Source: Dysgonomonas mossii (GTDB lineage Bacteria; Bacteroidota; Bacteroidia; Bacteroidales; Dysgonomonadaceae). Taken from it: 64,000 bases of DNA. The stretch spans positions 186,001-250,000 of the forward strand of contig NZ_SPPK01000005.1 of assembly GCF_004569505.1 (NCBI RefSeq), written 5' to 3'. Shown here piece after piece: positions 27,713 to 38,620 of the stretch. A model generated the notes under the pieces. The model was given only the letters and a program-made list of their open reading frames with translations, searched no databases and was not told the DNA's origin. The position numbers and the translations under genes were made by a program. Position 1 is the first letter of the stretch. Every line of letters starts with the position of its first letter.

Positions 27713-28950
27713 TGTTCTTCTGTATCTTTTACATAGGGTTCAAAATCTATATTGGCAATGCTTTCGTCCACATCTTCATGATCTGAATCATTGAGTCGGG
27801 ATGAGCATGCCAGAATAATGCCAAAATAGGCACATGTGATAATGGTAGACGTTCCACCCCGGCTTACCAGAGGCAGAGGTTGTCCTGTAACAGGAATCAA
27901 ATTGACGGCTACGGCCATATTAGCCAAAGCCTGTATTGTGAGTATAAGTGCAGATCCGAGTATAAGATACCTCGGGAACTTCTTTTCGCATTTTGAAGCC
28001 AGAACGCCACACCTGAACATCAGAGCTACATATAAAAGCAAGACGAATAGCCCCCCAAGCAGTCCGGTTTCTTCAAGGATGATGGCAAAGATAAAGTCGG
28101 AATAGGCTTGTGGAAGAAAGTCTCGTTCAACGCCGCTTCCCGGCAAGCCGATTATACCGCCGTTAGCTATAGCTATCTTGGCATGCGATACCTGGTAATT
28201 GTCGTCAGTTATTTTATAGGCAATAGTTCCGTCGGCGTTCCTCATCTCTTTATCTTCTTCCGAGTGCCTTTCTATACGGTTTTTCCATGTAGCCAGACGT
28301 CCCGGTAAATACTCTTTTGCAAAAGAATCGGGTAGGAGCGTAAGGCTGCCTAGCAAAATAGCTACAGCAGCAAGCCCAACAAAAGCAATCAATCCTAACT
28401 TCCTGAGGCTGACCTGTCCGATAAACATAAGCATAAAGCAGACGCCAAAAAGGAGACATGCCGTAGATAAGTTTTCGGGTGCAATAAGTAAGCATAAGGC
28501 TCCAATACCAATAATAAGGGTTTTGAATATCCAACCTTCATTGTCAGGCTTCATCTTACTTAAAAAGAAGGAGACAAATCCGATTGCCGAAATTTTAGCA
28601 AACTCGGAAGGTTGTATCGTAAATGCTCCGATACCCAGCCAGCGTTGTGCCCCATTTACATCTTGCCCCATAAACATGGTGACAACAAGGAGAACAGCAG
28701 ATAGCGGTATTCCCAATAGTAATACTGAGAAATATTTGCTGGGAACTCTCTGCAAAAACATCACGAGGGCAAAACCAATAAGCAGGAATGCCGCATGTCG
28801 CAGAATCGGTGCCCAGTGGCTATGTTGACGGTAGGCAATTGTGCTTGTAGCACTAAATACTTCAAGCAAAGAGATAATACACAGTGCGATAAATATACAC
28901 CATATAACTTTATCTCCTTTGAATGCCCGCCCTAAAAAATTGAATTCCAT
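27709..28950 (-). CDS. ftsW: SEDS-family septal peptidoglycan glycosyltransferase FtsW
   Basis: 413 residues with about ten membrane helices and the SEDS signatures: TIQPSEFAKIS near residue 110, SGVERDFLPQAYSDFIFAIILEE near 270, and VTGQPLPLVSRGGTS near 352. FtsW polymerises lipid II glycan strands at the septum with its partner transpeptidase FtsI, encoded upstream in the same cluster. The context (dcw cluster) rather than sequence alone separates FtsW from RodA. The start lies 6 bases after the murD stop. Confidence 0.96.
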   Translation of the reverse strand: MEFNFLGRAFKGDKVIWCIFIALCIISLLEVFSATSTIAYRQHSHWAPILRHAAFLLIGFALVMFLQRVPSKYFSVLLLGIPLSAVLLVVTMFMGQDVNGAQRWLGIGAFTIQPSEFAKISAIGFVSFFLSKMKPDNEGWIFKTLIIGIGALCLLIAPENLSTACLLFGVCFMLMFIGQVSLRKLGLIAFVGLAAVAILLGSLTLLPDSFAKEYLPGRLATWKNRIERHSEEDKEMRNADGTIAYKITDDNYQVSHAKIAIANGGIIGLPGSGVERDFLPQAYSDFIFAIILEETGLLGGLFVLLLYVALMFRCGVLASKCEKKFPRYLILGSALILTIQALANMAVAVNLIPVTGQPLPLVSRGGTSTIITCAYFGIILACSSRLNDSDHEDVDESIANIDFEPYVKDTEEQ

Positions 28951-28956
28951 TTTTGA

Positions 28957-30294
28957 TTACAGTTTTCTGACGTATTCTTTAAACTGATCACCTCTATCCT
29001 CATAATTCTGGAAGAGGTCGAAACTGGCGCAGCAAGGCGATAGTAAAACCGTATCTCCTTCTTGAGCCAATGCGTAAGATTTTTCTACTGCATCCTTCAT
29101 TGATGAGGTATCTACAATATTGTCTATTTTACCATCAAAGAATTTATGCAGCTTACTGTTGTCAACTCCGAGGAAAACCAAAGCGCGAACTTTATCTTTA
29201 ACCAATTGTTCGATCTCTCTATAGTCATTCCCCTTATCTGTTCCTCCTAAAATAAGGACAACCTTCGTTTTCATGCTTTGTAAAGCATACCAGCACGAAT
29301 TAACATTAGTCGCCTTGGAGTCGTTTATAAACTGTATACCTCTCACTTTGGCCACTTTTTCAAGGCGATGTTCTACTCCCTGAAAATCACTAAGCGAGTG
29401 GCGCAGGTTCTCATCTGTTATATCCAGCAACTTTGCCGTGATACCTGATGCAAGCGAGTTATACAGATTATGTGTTCCTTCGAGTGCTAGTAAATCTTCT
29501 TTCATAATGAAAACCGATTTAGGAGTATCTATTTTTATTTCATTGTTTTCGGGGTATGCAATAGCATTACCCACTTTGTGGTCGGCAAATGTATATTGTT
29601 TGCCTTTCGATACCAGCTTTTGTATTTCTTTGCTTACAATCGGGTCTTCTTCCCAAAATATAAAAGCATCTTCTTCCGTTTGGTTTTGTACAATACGCAT
29701 TTTGGCATCAACATACTTTTGCATATCATGATCGTATCTGTCGAGATGATCGGGGGTGATATTTAAAAGAATGGCGATATCTGCCTTAAACGAGTACATG
29801 TTTTCCAGCTGGAAACTACTTAATTCCAATACATAATAATCAAAATTATCTTCTGCTACCTGACGGGCAAAACTTCTTCCGATGTTTCCTCCAAGACCTA
29901 CATTTAGTCCTGCCGATTTCAGTATATGGTAGATGAGGCTGGTAGTAGTTGTCTTCCCATTACTGCCTGTAATACAGATCATTTTTGCGGAAGTGTAGCG
30001 TTTGGCAAATTCCATCTCCGATAGGATAGGAATTCCCTTATCTGCTGCTTTGTGAACAAGAGGTGCATAATTAGGAATACCCGGGCTTTTTATGATCTCG
30101 GTTGCAGCCAGTATGAGGTCTTCTGTATGTCCTTTTTCCTCGTAAGGTATGCCATACTGATCGAGTTCGGCTTTGTACTGGTCTTTTAACGACCCGCTGT
30201 CAGACAAAAAAACATCAAATCCTTTTGCTTGTGCCAGTATAGCCGAGCCTACGCCGCTCTCTCCTCCTCCTAATATGATAATCTTGTTCATCAT
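28957..30294 (-). CDS. murD: UDP-N-acetylmuramoyl-L-alanine--D-glutamate ligase
   Basis: 445 residues. GGGESGVGSAILA (9-21) is the MurD-type nucleotide loop, GSNGKTTTT at 110-118 the ATP loop, and NITPDHLDRY and NDSKATN are Mur ligase landmarks. The enzyme adds D-glutamate to UDP-MurNAc-L-Ala. Two adjacent Met codons open the frame; MNKIIILGGGESG from 30291 is an equally good start. Ordering between mraY and ftsW is standard. Confidence 0.98.
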   Translation of the reverse strand: MMNKIIILGGGESGVGSAILAQAKGFDVFLSDSGSLKDQYKAELDQYGIPYEEKGHTEDLILAATEIIKSPGIPNYAPLVHKAADKGIPILSEMEFAKRYTSAKMICITGSNGKTTTTSLIYHILKSAGLNVGLGGNIGRSFARQVAEDNFDYYVLELSSFQLENMYSFKADIAILLNITPDHLDRYDHDMQKYVDAKMRIVQNQTEEDAFIFWEEDPIVSKEIQKLVSKGKQYTFADHKVGNAIAYPENNEIKIDTPKSVFIMKEDLLALEGTHNLYNSLASGITAKLLDITDENLRHSLSDFQGVEHRLEKVAKVRGIQFINDSKATNVNSCWYALQSMKTKVVLILGGTDKGNDYREIEQLVKDKVRALVFLGVDNSKLHKFFDGKIDNIVDTSSMKDAVEKSYALAQEGDTVLLSPCCASFDLFQNYEDRGDQFKEYVRKL

Positions 30295-30300
30295 TTATTT

Positions 30301-31563
30301 TTATCGCATTTTTAATGTTGCCAATGTAAGTACTGCCAGAATAATTCCAATAATCCAAAAACGGACTACAATCTTCGACTCGGGTATAGGCCCTATTGGT
30401 TTTTGAAATAAGGCTTGTATTCCCGAATTTCCTGCTTTCTGAAAATGATGGTGCAAAGGAGTCATTTTGAAAACACGTCTGCCTTCTCCGTATTTTTTCT
30501 TTGTGAATTTGAAGAATGCCACTTGCATCATTACCGAAATACTCTCTACAAAGAATATTCCACAGAGAATAGGGAGTAGCAATTCTTTGTGAATTACAAC
30601 TGCAAAAACGCCGATAATTCCCCCTAATGTCAGACTACCCGTATCTCCCATGAAAACCTGTGCAGGGAAGGCGTTATACCAAAGGAAACCAATCGTAGCT
30701 CCGATAAATGCAGCGGCAAATATCACGAGCTCCTGACTCCCGGGTATAAACATAATATTAAGGTAAGACGCAAACTCCATGTGCCCGGAAACATACGCGA
30801 GTATCCCGAGTGTTACCCCGATAATGGCAGAGCTTCCGGCTGCTAACCCATCCAGTCCGTCGGTAAGGTTGGCACCATTGGAGACGGCAGTTACAATAAA
30901 AATAACGATGAACACAAACAGTATCCATGCTGCCGGTTCGGCATATTCTCCCATAAAGCCAACAAGATCCTCGTAGTCGAGGTTGTTATTTTTCATAAAT
31001 GGGATTGTTGTCTGAGTGGATTTTACTCCTTCAGCTACATAACTTACACGCTCTATTACATTGTCCTGATTACGGTATTCTATATTCTCGCGGATGATTA
31101 TATCGGGACTCAGGTATATTGTCAGACCCACTATCAATCCCAGTCCGACCTGTGCCACTATTTTAAATTTACCTTGTAACCCTTCTTTATCTTTTTTGAA
31201 AACTTTTATATAGTCGTCCAGAAAGCCCAGTGCACCAAGCCATATTGTTGTGATCAACATGAGAATGATATATACATTGTCTATTCGGGCAAAAAGTAGT
31301 ACAGGTGTTAGTATTGCTATAATAATGATAACACCGCCCATGGTAGGGGTTCCTTTTTTACTTAGTTGTCCTTCAAGACCAAGATTACGGACTGTTTCAC
31401 CTATTTGCAGCTTTTGCAATTTGTCGATGATCCGTCTTCCTATAATCGTAGAAATCAGCAAGGAGAATATTACAGCCATGGCTGCCCTGAATGAGACATA
31501 GCGAAACATCCCTGCTCCCGGGAAATCTAATTTGTCTAAGTAATCGAATAAATAATATAGCAT
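30301..31563 (-). CDS. mraY: Phospho-N-acetylmuramoyl-pentapeptide-transferase
   Basis: 420 residues, about ten helices. [11 protein letters not shown] near 72, [18 protein letters not shown], the active-site [12 protein letters not shown] near 229, [17 protein letters not shown] and [12 protein letters not shown] are diagnostic. It attaches phospho-MurNAc-pentapeptide to undecaprenyl phosphate (lipid I). At 420 residues it is about 60 longer than E. coli MraY. The excess is an external loop of about 55 residues after ILSP-like [15 protein letters not shown] (about 165-215), which I believe is usual in Bacteroidetes. Confidence 0.98.
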   Translation of the reverse strand: MLYYLFDYLDKLDFPGAGMFRYVSFRAAMAVIFSLLISTIIGRRIIDKLQKLQIGETVRNLGLEGQLSKKGTPTMGGVIIIIAILTPVLLFARIDNVYIILMLITTIWLGALGFLDDYIKVFKKDKEGLQGKFKIVAQVGLGLIVGLTIYLSPDIIIRENIEYRNQDNVIERVSYVAEGVKSTQTTIPFMKNNNLDYEDLVGFMGEYAEPAAWILFVFIVIFIVTAVSNGANLTDGLDGLAAGSSAIIGVTLGILAYVSGHMEFASYLNIMFIPGSQELVIFAAAFIGATIGFLWYNAFPAQVFMGDTGSLTLGGIIGVFAVVIHKELLLPILCGIFFVESISVMMQVAFFKFTKKKYGEGRRVFKMTPLHHHFQKAGNSGIQALFQKPIGPIPESKIVVRFWIIGIILAVLTLATLKMR

Positions 31564-31585
31564 CTTGTCTTTCTTATTTTTCTAG

Positions 31586-33037
31586 TTATTCTCCAAAAAT
31601 GTTCTTAACTATTTCTTTATCATCAAAATGATGTTTTACTCCTTTTACATCTTGATAATCTTCGTGCCCTTTTCCTGCAATAAGGATTACATCTCCCGCT
31701 TTAGCCAGTGCACATGCCGTTTTTATGGCCTGTTCACGTTCTACAATCAGAAGTGCTTTTTTCAATTGTTCGCTGTTTAGCCCATCTGCCATATCATTGA
31801 TTATAGCCTGTGGCTCTTCGTAGCGAGGGTTATCGGATGTAAGTATAACCTGATCGCTCAAACGCACAGCTTCGCGTGCCATGATCGGACGTTTTGTCTT
31901 ATCCCTGTTTCCTCCGCAACCAACAACTGTTATTACACGACCATTTCCTTCCAATACCTCGTGTATTGCTTCCAATACATTCGTAAGAGCATCGGGCGTG
32001 TGCGCATAGTCTACAATTGCAGTAAAGCCTTGAGATGAACGGATTGTCTCGAAGCGTCCTGATACCGGTTTCAGAGTACTAAGTACAAGCAGAGCTTCTT
32101 CCGAGCTTTGTCCTAACAATATGGTTGCCCCGTAGACAGCAAGCAGGTTGTATACATTAAATACTCCCACGAACTGTACTTGCAACTCTTTGCCATTGAT
32201 TTCTATTGCAGTACCATCGAAGTGTTTTTCGATGATTCGTGCTTTGAAATCGGCTAAAGAATGAACAGAATAAGTACTTGTTTTAGCCTTTGTATTTTGT
32301 AACATTACCAATCCGTTTTTGTCATCGATATTGGTAAGAGCGAATGCTGTTTCGGGTAGTTGGTCGAAGAAAGCTTTCTTCGCTTTTAAGTATTCGCCCA
32401 TTGTTTTATGGTAGTCCAAATGATCTTGTGTAAGGTTGGTAAATATTCCCCCTTCAAATTTTAGACCACTTATACGTTTCTGATGAATAGCGTGCGAGCT
32501 TACTTCCATAAAGGCATATTCGCACCCTGCATCTACCATATTTTTGAGCATTTCGTTCAACGAAATAGGGTCGGGGGTAGTATGTGTGGCATGATATACT
32601 TTGCCATCTATATAATTGGCTACGGTTGACAACAAGCCGACTTTATATCCCAACTTGCGGAACATCTCATAAAGGAGTGTGGCTGTTGTTGTTTTTCCGT
32701 TTGTGCCTGTCACACCTACCAGCTTCAGATTGTTTGACGGGTCGCCGTACCAATGTGTAGCTATCTTTCCGGCAGCATCGGCGCTGTCTTTTACTTTTAT
32801 ATATGTGATGCCTTCGTTAGAAGTATCTATTTTGCTTTCGTGAAGAATAACTTTAGCCCCTAGTTCCAGAGCGTTTTTTATATATAGATGACCATCCACC
32901 TGAACGCCTTTAAGAGCAATGAAAACCGATCCGGGAGTTGCCTTGCGGGAGTCTGTAAAAACTCCGGTTACATCTATATCCTGTTCTCCCTTTATTTCTA
33001 TTACATCTATGTTTTTAAGTAAATCCTGCAACTTCAT
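31586..33037 (-). CDS. murE: UDP-N-acetylmuramoyl-tripeptide synthetase (meso-diaminopimelate adding)
   Basis: 483 residues. GTNGKTTT at 111-118 is the ATP loop, [13 protein letters not shown] the central motif. DNPR at 402-405 is the signature that selects meso-diaminopimelate rather than lysine, so the cell wall should be DAP type. The enzyme extends UDP-MurNAc-L-Ala-D-Glu in the cytoplasm. It lies 16 bases after the FtsI gene and 22 before mraY. No murF follows; the D-Ala-D-Ala-adding enzyme must be encoded elsewhere. Confidence 0.97.
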   Translation of the reverse strand: MKLQDLLKNIDVIEIKGEQDIDVTGVFTDSRKATPGSVFIALKGVQVDGHLYIKNALELGAKVILHESKIDTSNEGITYIKVKDSADAAGKIATHWYGDPSNNLKLVGVTGTNGKTTTATLLYEMFRKLGYKVGLLSTVANYIDGKVYHATHTTPDPISLNEMLKNMVDAGCEYAFMEVSSHAIHQKRISGLKFEGGIFTNLTQDHLDYHKTMGEYLKAKKAFFDQLPETAFALTNIDDKNGLVMLQNTKAKTSTYSVHSLADFKARIIEKHFDGTAIEINGKELQVQFVGVFNVYNLLAVYGATILLGQSSEEALLVLSTLKPVSGRFETIRSSQGFTAIVDYAHTPDALTNVLEAIHEVLEGNGRVITVVGCGGNRDKTKRPIMAREAVRLSDQVILTSDNPRYEEPQAIINDMADGLNSEQLKKALLIVEREQAIKTACALAKAGDVILIAGKGHEDYQDVKGVKHHFDDKEIVKNIFGE

Positions 33038-33053
33038 ATCTGTATTTTTTTCG

Positions 33054-35255
33054 TTAATTTAATTCTATGGTTATGGTTGCTCCTTTCGTTGTTCTTGTTC
33101 CCGGAGCTATAGATTGCTGTTTCACTTTTCCTGCACCTATAAGGTTTACTTTCAGTCCTTCAAGCTCTAATAAATATATGGCATCACGTGCGCCCATTCC
33201 TATGACGTTAGGGACTAATCCTTGCTTGATAGAAGAATTGCTTTGAAGAAGAATACCATTGATCGAAGAGTCTGTATTTATCCAGTCTACTTTATCTCCC
33301 GAATAGTTGTAATCTTGTTTTAATTTTTTCAAAACAATCTCTGTATTTTTGAATGAACCGCTTTTAACGATAGGTATAAGTGAGTTTACTGTATCTTTCT
33401 GAGCAAGGATAGGGGTTGCTACAGTATTTCGTGTATATATTCCTTCGGCAATGGTTTTGAATACCGCTCCCGGCATAAGTCCCCCCGATGGAATTCCTTG
33501 TGGTCTGCGTATACCTACAAAGCAAGTATATTTGGGATTGTCTGATGGGAAGTATCCGCAAAATGATACATAATACCCTTCGTATCCCCCTCTGGCTGCA
33601 ATCATCGCTGTTCCTGTTTTTCCTGAGATAGGAAACATTTCCGATTCAATGGTTTTTCCTGTACCATCGGTTACAACACCTCTTAGAATATCTTGCACCT
33701 CTTTGAGGGTCTTTTCGGAACATAATGAAGGATTTATAATCTCGGTTTCAAATTCTTCTTCTATTTTTCCGTCTCTCATGAAGGCTTTGGTGAGAAACGG
33801 CTTGATCATCTTCCCTTTATTTGCAATACCATTATAAAACATTAGCATGTAAATAGGTGGCACCTGTGTCTCATAGCCGAATGACATCCACGGCAATGTG
33901 GTTTTAGACCATGGATTTGACTTATCATCGGGGAAGCGAATGACAGAAGTTCCTTCTTTTCCTTGTAGTGGAACATCCCATTCTATTTTTTTTGTAAGCC
34001 CCAGATCATGGATGCGCTGTACATATTTTTGAGGGTTATTCTCATAACCTTTTAATATCATTTTTGCGATAGCAACGTTCAGCGAAGAGTACATTCCTCT
34101 CGCCACTGTTACATAGCCTTTGTCTTGTCCTTTACGCCAGTCATGGTCTTTTACGATGCGTCCCTTATATTCGAACAAACCGTTGCCGACAAAGATTTCT
34201 TCATCGGGGGTAACTACTCCGTCTTCGAGGGCAATCATCAGTGACACTGTCTTGAAGGTAGACCCCGGCTCGGACATGTACGAAAAAGCATTTGGATTAC
34301 CTTCGGCATAAACACCGGGCGACATGCGGTCGAGATTGGTTATGGCTTTTATCTCCCCTGTAGCCACTTCCATTACAATAGCACATCCGGATTCGGCATT
34401 GGTTTCTACCAGCTTGTTGTAGAGAGCTTTCTCTGCTAAGTCTTGGACATCTACATTCAAAGTGGTTTTTATATCCCATCCATCGGTTGGCTCGTTCAAT
34501 ACAACGTCTATCCAGCGACCCTGCACGCGTTGGCGTGTTTTTAGACCCGGAATTCCTTTTAGTATAGAGTCGTATTTTAGTTCCAGACCACTGGCTCCTC
34601 CTGCATCAAAGTCTTTGTATATAGATCCTACGGTTCTTCCTGCGAGGCGACCAAAAGGTTTTAAACGCATTGTTTTTTCTTCTGTAAACAAGCCGCTCCT
34701 ATTGCTTCTCTGACTAAAAAATGGGTAGGTGAGAACTTCTTTCAGGTCTATATAGTTTATATCGGGGCGAATAATGCGCACATAGCGGCTGCGAACCTTT
34801 ACTTTTTGGTTTGAACCGCTCTCCCTATTCCTTTCTATTTGGGCGAGCTCTTTACGGCTCAAGTCCCATCCGTCTAATATTACTCTTTTGTACTGGGCTG
34901 CACTTCTGTCGGGAAACTTCTTCGCTAGAGCTTGTGACAGAGGTGTAACGTATTTCATTAATGTATCTTTCTTTATGCCATCGGCCATAAAGTCGACATA
35001 TACTCCGTAGAGGGGTTCGCTTGTTGCCAGCAGGCGTCCGTCGTCGGCATAAATATTACCTCTGTTGGGGCGTATTTCTCTATCTTTCTTTACGGTTTCT
35101 TGTATGCCTAGTTCGCGCCACATGGGGCCTTCTACATACTTTATATTGAATATACATATTAGAATTGCAATAAATATCAGGGACATAATAAGTGCAATCC
35201 ACCCATATCGGCTGATCGCTATATTCTTTGATGTTCCTTCAGATTTTTTCGCCAT
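33054..35255 (-). CDS. ftsI: Septal penicillin-binding protein (FtsI/PBP3) with PASTA domain
   Basis: 733 residues: one N-terminal membrane helix (18-38), PBP dimerisation domain from [16 protein letters not shown], then the transpeptidase domain with STFK (nucleophile Ser332), SLN (391-393) and KTGT (546-549). A C-terminal PASTA domain covers about 670-733, beginning [21 protein letters not shown]. The enzyme cross-links septal peptidoglycan in complex with FtsW. PASTA is absent from E. coli FtsI but present in many Bacteroidetes and Gram-positive division PBPs. It follows the FtsL-like gene by 20 bases. Confidence 0.96.
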   Translation of the reverse strand: MAKKSEGTSKNIAISRYGWIALIMSLIFIAILICIFNIKYVEGPMWRELGIQETVKKDREIRPNRGNIYADDGRLLATSEPLYGVYVDFMADGIKKDTLMKYVTPLSQALAKKFPDRSAAQYKRVILDGWDLSRKELAQIERNRESGSNQKVKVRSRYVRIIRPDINYIDLKEVLTYPFFSQRSNRSGLFTEEKTMRLKPFGRLAGRTVGSIYKDFDAGGASGLELKYDSILKGIPGLKTRQRVQGRWIDVVLNEPTDGWDIKTTLNVDVQDLAEKALYNKLVETNAESGCAIVMEVATGEIKAITNLDRMSPGVYAEGNPNAFSYMSEPGSTFKTVSLMIALEDGVVTPDEEIFVGNGLFEYKGRIVKDHDWRKGQDKGYVTVARGMYSSLNVAIAKMILKGYENNPQKYVQRIHDLGLTKKIEWDVPLQGKEGTSVIRFPDDKSNPWSKTTLPWMSFGYETQVPPIYMLMFYNGIANKGKMIKPFLTKAFMRDGKIEEEFETEIINPSLCSEKTLKEVQDILRGVVTDGTGKTIESEMFPISGKTGTAMIAARGGYEGYYVSFCGYFPSDNPKYTCFVGIRRPQGIPSGGLMPGAVFKTIAEGIYTRNTVATPILAQKDTVNSLIPIVKSGSFKNTEIVLKKLKQDYNYSGDKVDWINTDSSINGILLQSNSSIKQGLVPNVIGMGARDAIYLLELEGLKVNLIGAGKVKQQSIAPGTRTTKGATITIELN

Positions 35256-35275
35256 CTTCTATTCTTTCTTGCTAT

Positions 35276-35623
35276 TTATTTCTTTCCCAGTTTATATATT
35301 GGGTCTTTTGTTTGTTTCAGATCAACACCGTTTTTCTGAACCATATCTTCTACTTTCGATTCGCGGCTTACACCCATCAGCTCGGCTGATATGGTGAGAG
35401 ACTCATACTTCGCATCTTTTAGTTCGCGCTGAAGAGATTCTATTTTCGCCATTTTCTCGATACAGCTATACCTGTTGCTGATGTAAAGCACAATGATAAC
35501 GAAGACCGTGATGATAAAACGTGCGTTTTTCCAAAAGAAATCCTCGGTGAGAACAGTCCCCCCAAGAATATACATGATCTTCTTTTTTATATCTTTTACT
35601 GTCATATCAAACTTTTTCTGCAA
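35276..35623 (-). CDS. ftsL: FtsL-like bitopic division protein
   Basis: 115 residues with one membrane helix (about 31-49, ARFIITVFVIIVLYISNRY). It is followed by a predicted coiled coil (KIESLQRELKDAKYESLTISAELMG) and a conserved-looking SRESKVEDMV end. This is the layout of FtsL, which pairs with FtsB and FtsQ to regulate FtsW/FtsI. The frame overlaps rsmH by 17 bases and precedes the FtsI gene, exactly the ftsL slot. Sequence alone would not identify it; the call rests on topology and position. Confidence 0.82.
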   Translation of the reverse strand: MQKKFDMTVKDIKKKIMYILGGTVLTEDFFWKNARFIITVFVIIVLYISNRYSCIEKMAKIESLQRELKDAKYESLTISAELMGVSRESKVEDMVQKNGVDLKQTKDPIYKLGKK

Positions 35624-36518
35624 CTCTTAGTTTAGCACTCCTTGATCGGGGGTTGCGTTCTTCCTCGTCCTTCGATGGAGTGATTACTTTATTGTTTATC
35701 AGCTTGAAAGGAGTTTCGAAGTTCCCGAAGAAGTCTTTTTCTACTTTGCCTTCAAAATTTCCTGTCTTAAAGAAGTTTTTGACAATACGGTCTTCGAGCG
35801 AATGGTATGTAATGACTGACAACCGTCCCCCCGGTTTTAGTATGTCAAGAGCCTGCTCCAACATCTCCTTCAATACTTCCATCTCTTCATTTACTTCTAT
35901 GCGAAGAGCCTGAAATGCCTGAGCCAGTATCTTTTTCTCTTTTTCTCCTCTCCCGACAAATGGATTAAGTGTTGCAAGCAGGTCACTTGTTTTCTTGTAA
36001 GGTTTTTCTTTTCTTGTTTTCACAATCACGGAAGCAATCCGCCGCGATTGTTTTAGTTCACCATACAGGTAGAAAACATCTGCCAGCTTTTCCTCTGTGT
36101 ATGTATTTAGTATCTGCGCAGCCGTTTTTCCTCCCTTGCGATTCATGCGCATATCCAAGTCACTGTCTTCGAAACGGAAAGAGAATCCTCTGTCTTCGGC
36201 ATCGAAGTGATGTGACGAAACGCCCAAATCAGCCAGTATAGCATCTACACCGTCTACTTTATGATACTTGATGAAATTTTTAAGATATCGGAAATTGCTG
36301 CGGATGAAAGTGAACTTGCTGCTAGCTTCAATGTTGTTTATCGCATCTTCATCCTGATCGAATGCATAGAGATGCCCTTTGTCTCCGAGACGTGACAGTA
36401 TTTCTCTCGAGTGTCCGCCACCGCCAAATGTAACATCGACGCAAATACTATCAGGGTGAAGATTCATCCCGTCAATACTCTCGTGAAGCAAAACCGGTAT
36501 GTGATATGCATCGGCCAT
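35607..36518 (-). CDS. rsmH: 16S rRNA (cytosine(1402)-N(4))-methyltransferase
   Basis: 303 residues. IPVLLHESIDGM opening, SAM loop VDVTFGGGGHSREIL at 27-41, DLGVSSHHFD, and the inserted helical domain with RIASVIVKTRKEKPYKKTSDL, then ALRIEVNEEMEVL and ITYHSLEDRIVK. It methylates C1402 in the ribosomal P site. Gene order mraZ-rsmH is nearly universal in the dcw cluster; here only 2 bases separate them. Confidence 0.98.
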   Translation of the reverse strand: MADAYHIPVLLHESIDGMNLHPDSICVDVTFGGGGHSREILSRLGDKGHLYAFDQDEDAINNIEASSKFTFIRSNFRYLKNFIKYHKVDGVDAILADLGVSSHHFDAEDRGFSFRFEDSDLDMRMNRKGGKTAAQILNTYTEEKLADVFYLYGELKQSRRIASVIVKTRKEKPYKKTSDLLATLNPFVGRGEKEKKILAQAFQALRIEVNEEMEVLKEMLEQALDILKPGGRLSVITYHSLEDRIVKNFFKTGNFEGKVEKDFFGNFETPFKLINNKVITPSKDEEERNPRSRSAKLRVAEKV

Positions 36519-36520
36519 GA

Positions 36521-36982
36521 TTAGTCGTTTTGTGAGCTGTTATTCATTAATGCCTGAATGCGAGCACTGAATTCCTCGGCAGGTATCAGCGTTTTATCCA
36601 GAGCATCGTTTGTCCAAATTTCTATTGTATTGTCTACTCCTAAGAATCTTACGTCTGTAATAATCCCCACCATCTGACAGTATCTTTTGGGTATAAGGAT
36701 ACGTCCGTTGGTGTCCATCTCGAGGCGTTCGGCGTCAACAACAAATTGACGAAACAACGCTTGCTGCTCCATGTCCCACCTATTGAGGCGTGAGCGTAAT
36801 TTCGCAACTTCCTCTTCCCATACTACCAGCGGGTAGAGAACGAGGCAGTTCTGAAATAGATCTTTTCTGAGTATCAATGTGTTCTGGTCGCAAGATTGCA
36901 ATATCTTACGGAAAGAAGCAGGTACAAAAAGACGTGCTTTTGCGTCTATTTTTGCTTCGATATTTCCCAAAAACTGTAACAT
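36521..36982 (-). CDS. mraZ: Transcriptional regulator MraZ
   Basis: I choose the ATG at 36982 (MLQFLGNIEAKIDAKARLFVP, 153 residues) because MraZ proteins start this way; the frame could extend to 37003. Two MraZ/AbrB-like repeats are visible, with DAKARLFVPASFRKIL (about 12-27) and ETNGRILIPKRYC-like MDTNGRILIPKRYC near 96. MraZ forms rings and, in E. coli and mycoplasmas, binds its own promoter to control the dcw operon. Three 10-bp repeats of the expected kind lie 52-81 bases upstream of the chosen start. Confidence 0.95.
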   Translation of the reverse strand: MLQFLGNIEAKIDAKARLFVPASFRKILQSCDQNTLILRKDLFQNCLVLYPLVVWEEEVAKLRSRLNRWDMEQQALFRQFVVDAERLEMDTNGRILIPKRYCQMVGIITDVRFLGVDNTIEIWTNDALDKTLIPAEEFSARIQALMNNSSQND

Positions 36983-37019
36983 TAATACTTTGAATTTTAA
37001 CAATATACAATATTCGACG

Positions 37020-37027
37020 TAAAGGTA
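37020..37027 (-). promoter_or_regulatory. Probable -7 box of the dcw operon
   Basis: The minus strand reads TACCTTTA, one base from TAnnTTTG, 37 bases before the mraZ start. The repeats at 37034-37063 would cover its upstream half. Confidence 0.4.
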
Positions 37028-37033
37028 TAAAAT

Positions 37034-37063
37034 TTATACACTTTTCCCCACCTTTCCCCACTT
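37034..37063 (-). promoter_or_regulatory. Putative MraZ operator: three tandem 10-bp repeats
   Basis: On the minus strand the repeats read AAGTGGGGAA, AGGTGGGGAA and AAGTGTATAA, back to back, so TGGG recurs with a 10-base period. E. coli MraZ binds TGGGN repeats spaced by 5 bases and mycoplasma MraZ binds AAAGTG-type 10-base repeats, both in front of mraZ. The third copy is degenerate after GTG. The site ends 6 bases upstream of the probable -7 box, where bound MraZ would block RNA polymerase. Confidence 0.65.
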
Positions 37064-37167
37064 AAAATGTATGAAAAAGTTTTCAACATGAGATGAACAG
37101 GTTGTAAACACAATGTTAACAATGGGAGATAAGAATATGTTTGTTGATTATTAGGTGTTTATATACA

Positions 37168-37207
37168 AATAAGTCCTGCCTTGTTAATAACTAAGGCAGG
37201 ACTTATT
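37168..37207 (-). terminator. Terminator after hisS
   Basis: Perfect 15-bp stem (37168-37182 with 37193-37207) and 10-base loop, followed on the minus strand by TTGTATAT. It isolates hisS from the dcw promoter. Confidence 0.85.
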
Positions 37208-37225
37208 AATATGTCTGTTAATAAA

Positions 37226-38584
37226 TTAGCTAAGGATGGATATGCATTCTTCGAGGGTCAATGATTTCTGTTCGCCGGAAGTCATATCTTTCAGTGTGAT
37301 TTTGTTTTCATTTATCTCATTTTCACCAACTATAGCTACATAAGGAATCTTGTTGGAATCGGCATACGACATTTGCTTTTTCATCTTTGCCGATTCGGGG
37401 AATATCTCTGTAGAGATTCCTTCCTGACGGATTTTTAAGATCAGAGGCAATATGTGAGCTTCTTCTTTTTCGCCGAAGTTGACAAACAAAACCTGTGTGT
37501 TCTGTATAGAATCTTTTGGGTATAAATCGAGTTGATTCAATACATCGAATATGCGGTCTGCCCCGAAGGAAATACCTACGCCCGAAACGCCCGACAATCC
37601 GAAAATACCTGTCAGGTTATCATAGCGTCCACCTCCGGTGATGCTGCCTATTTGCACATCAAGAGCTTTTACTTCGATGATAGCACCCGTGTAGTAATTC
37701 AATCCTCTGGCAAGAGTAAGGTCGAGCTCAAGCTCGCAACGGATTCCTACAATTTTTAGTTTGTTAAGTATATATTCAAGTTCGTTAACGCCTTGTATTC
37801 CGGTCTCAGAATCTTTGAGAACCGTTTTCAAGGTGTTTAATTTCTCTTCGTTTGTTCCTTGCAAAAGGATAATAGGTTGAAGTTGCTCGATCGCTTTTTG
37901 TGGGATACCCTTCGAAGCAAGTTCTTCGTTTACCTTTTCCAGACCTATTTTATCGAGTTTGTCGATGGCAACAGTGATGTCTGTGATTTTTTCTGCCTCT
38001 CCAATAATCTCAGCAATACCTGACAGTATCTTGCGGTTGTTGAGTTTGATGCTCACCCGAATGCCGAAACGGCTGAATACTTCATCTGCTATTTGAATCA
38101 ACTCTACTTCGTTGATAAGGGAATCGGAGCCAACGATGTCAGCATCGCACTGGAAGAATTCGCGGTAACGTCCTTTCTGTGGTCGGTCGGCACGCCAAAC
38201 GGGTTGTATCTGATAACGTTTGAAAGGGAATGTTATTTCGTTTCGGTGCATTACAACATAGCGTGCAAATGGGACAGTGAGGTCGTAACGGAGACCTTTC
38301 TCGCTTATTTTGGTTGCAAGGCGGGTAGAGTTTTTCTCCAATAATTCTTCATCGGATAAATCTTTCAGGTAATCGCCCGAATTGAGTATTTTGAATAGAA
38401 GCTTATCTCCCTCTTCTCCGTATTTTCCCATCAGTGTTGATAGGTTTTCCATTGCCGGAGTTTCTATCTGACGAAAGCCATAGAGTTTGAAAACTTCACG
38501 GATAGTGTCGAAAATATAGTTACGCTTCGCCATTTCTTCCGGCGAAAAATCTCTTGTTCCTTTAGGAATTGAAGGTTGTGACAT
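37226..38584 (-). CDS. hisS: Histidyl-tRNA synthetase
   Basis: 452 residues, class II synthetase. Motif 1 lies around [21 protein letters not shown], motif 2 in [12 protein letters not shown] and the [23 protein letters not shown] segment. The HisRS-specific peptides [14 protein letters not shown] and [16 protein letters not shown] are clear. An anticodon-binding domain forms the last 90 residues. It charges tRNA-His in the cytoplasm. It is monocistronic between a -7 box at 38613-38620 and the hairpin terminator. Confidence 0.98.
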   Translation of the reverse strand: MSQPSIPKGTRDFSPEEMAKRNYIFDTIREVFKLYGFRQIETPAMENLSTLMGKYGEEGDKLLFKILNSGDYLKDLSDEELLEKNSTRLATKISEKGLRYDLTVPFARYVVMHRNEITFPFKRYQIQPVWRADRPQKGRYREFFQCDADIVGSDSLINEVELIQIADEVFSRFGIRVSIKLNNRKILSGIAEIIGEAEKITDITVAIDKLDKIGLEKVNEELASKGIPQKAIEQLQPIILLQGTNEEKLNTLKTVLKDSETGIQGVNELEYILNKLKIVGIRCELELDLTLARGLNYYTGAIIEVKALDVQIGSITGGGRYDNLTGIFGLSGVSGVGISFGADRIFDVLNQLDLYPKDSIQNTQVLFVNFGEKEEAHILPLILKIRQEGISTEIFPESAKMKKQMSYADSNKIPYVAIVGENEINENKITLKDMTSGEQKSLTLEECISILS

Positions 38585-38612
38585 TACTTATCGATTAAAA
38601 ATATTCAGGATG

Positions 38613-38620
38613 CAAAGGTA
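38613..38620 (-). promoter_or_regulatory. -7 box for hisS
   Basis: The minus strand reads TACCTTTG, fitting TAnnTTTG, 28 bases upstream of the hisS start. Confidence 0.55.

Noticed and set aside
21303..37003. Missing murF and ddl as evidence of a broken dcw cluster
   Set aside because: All genes present are intact and tightly spaced; absence of murF and ddl from this cluster is, as far as I know, usual in Bacteroidales.
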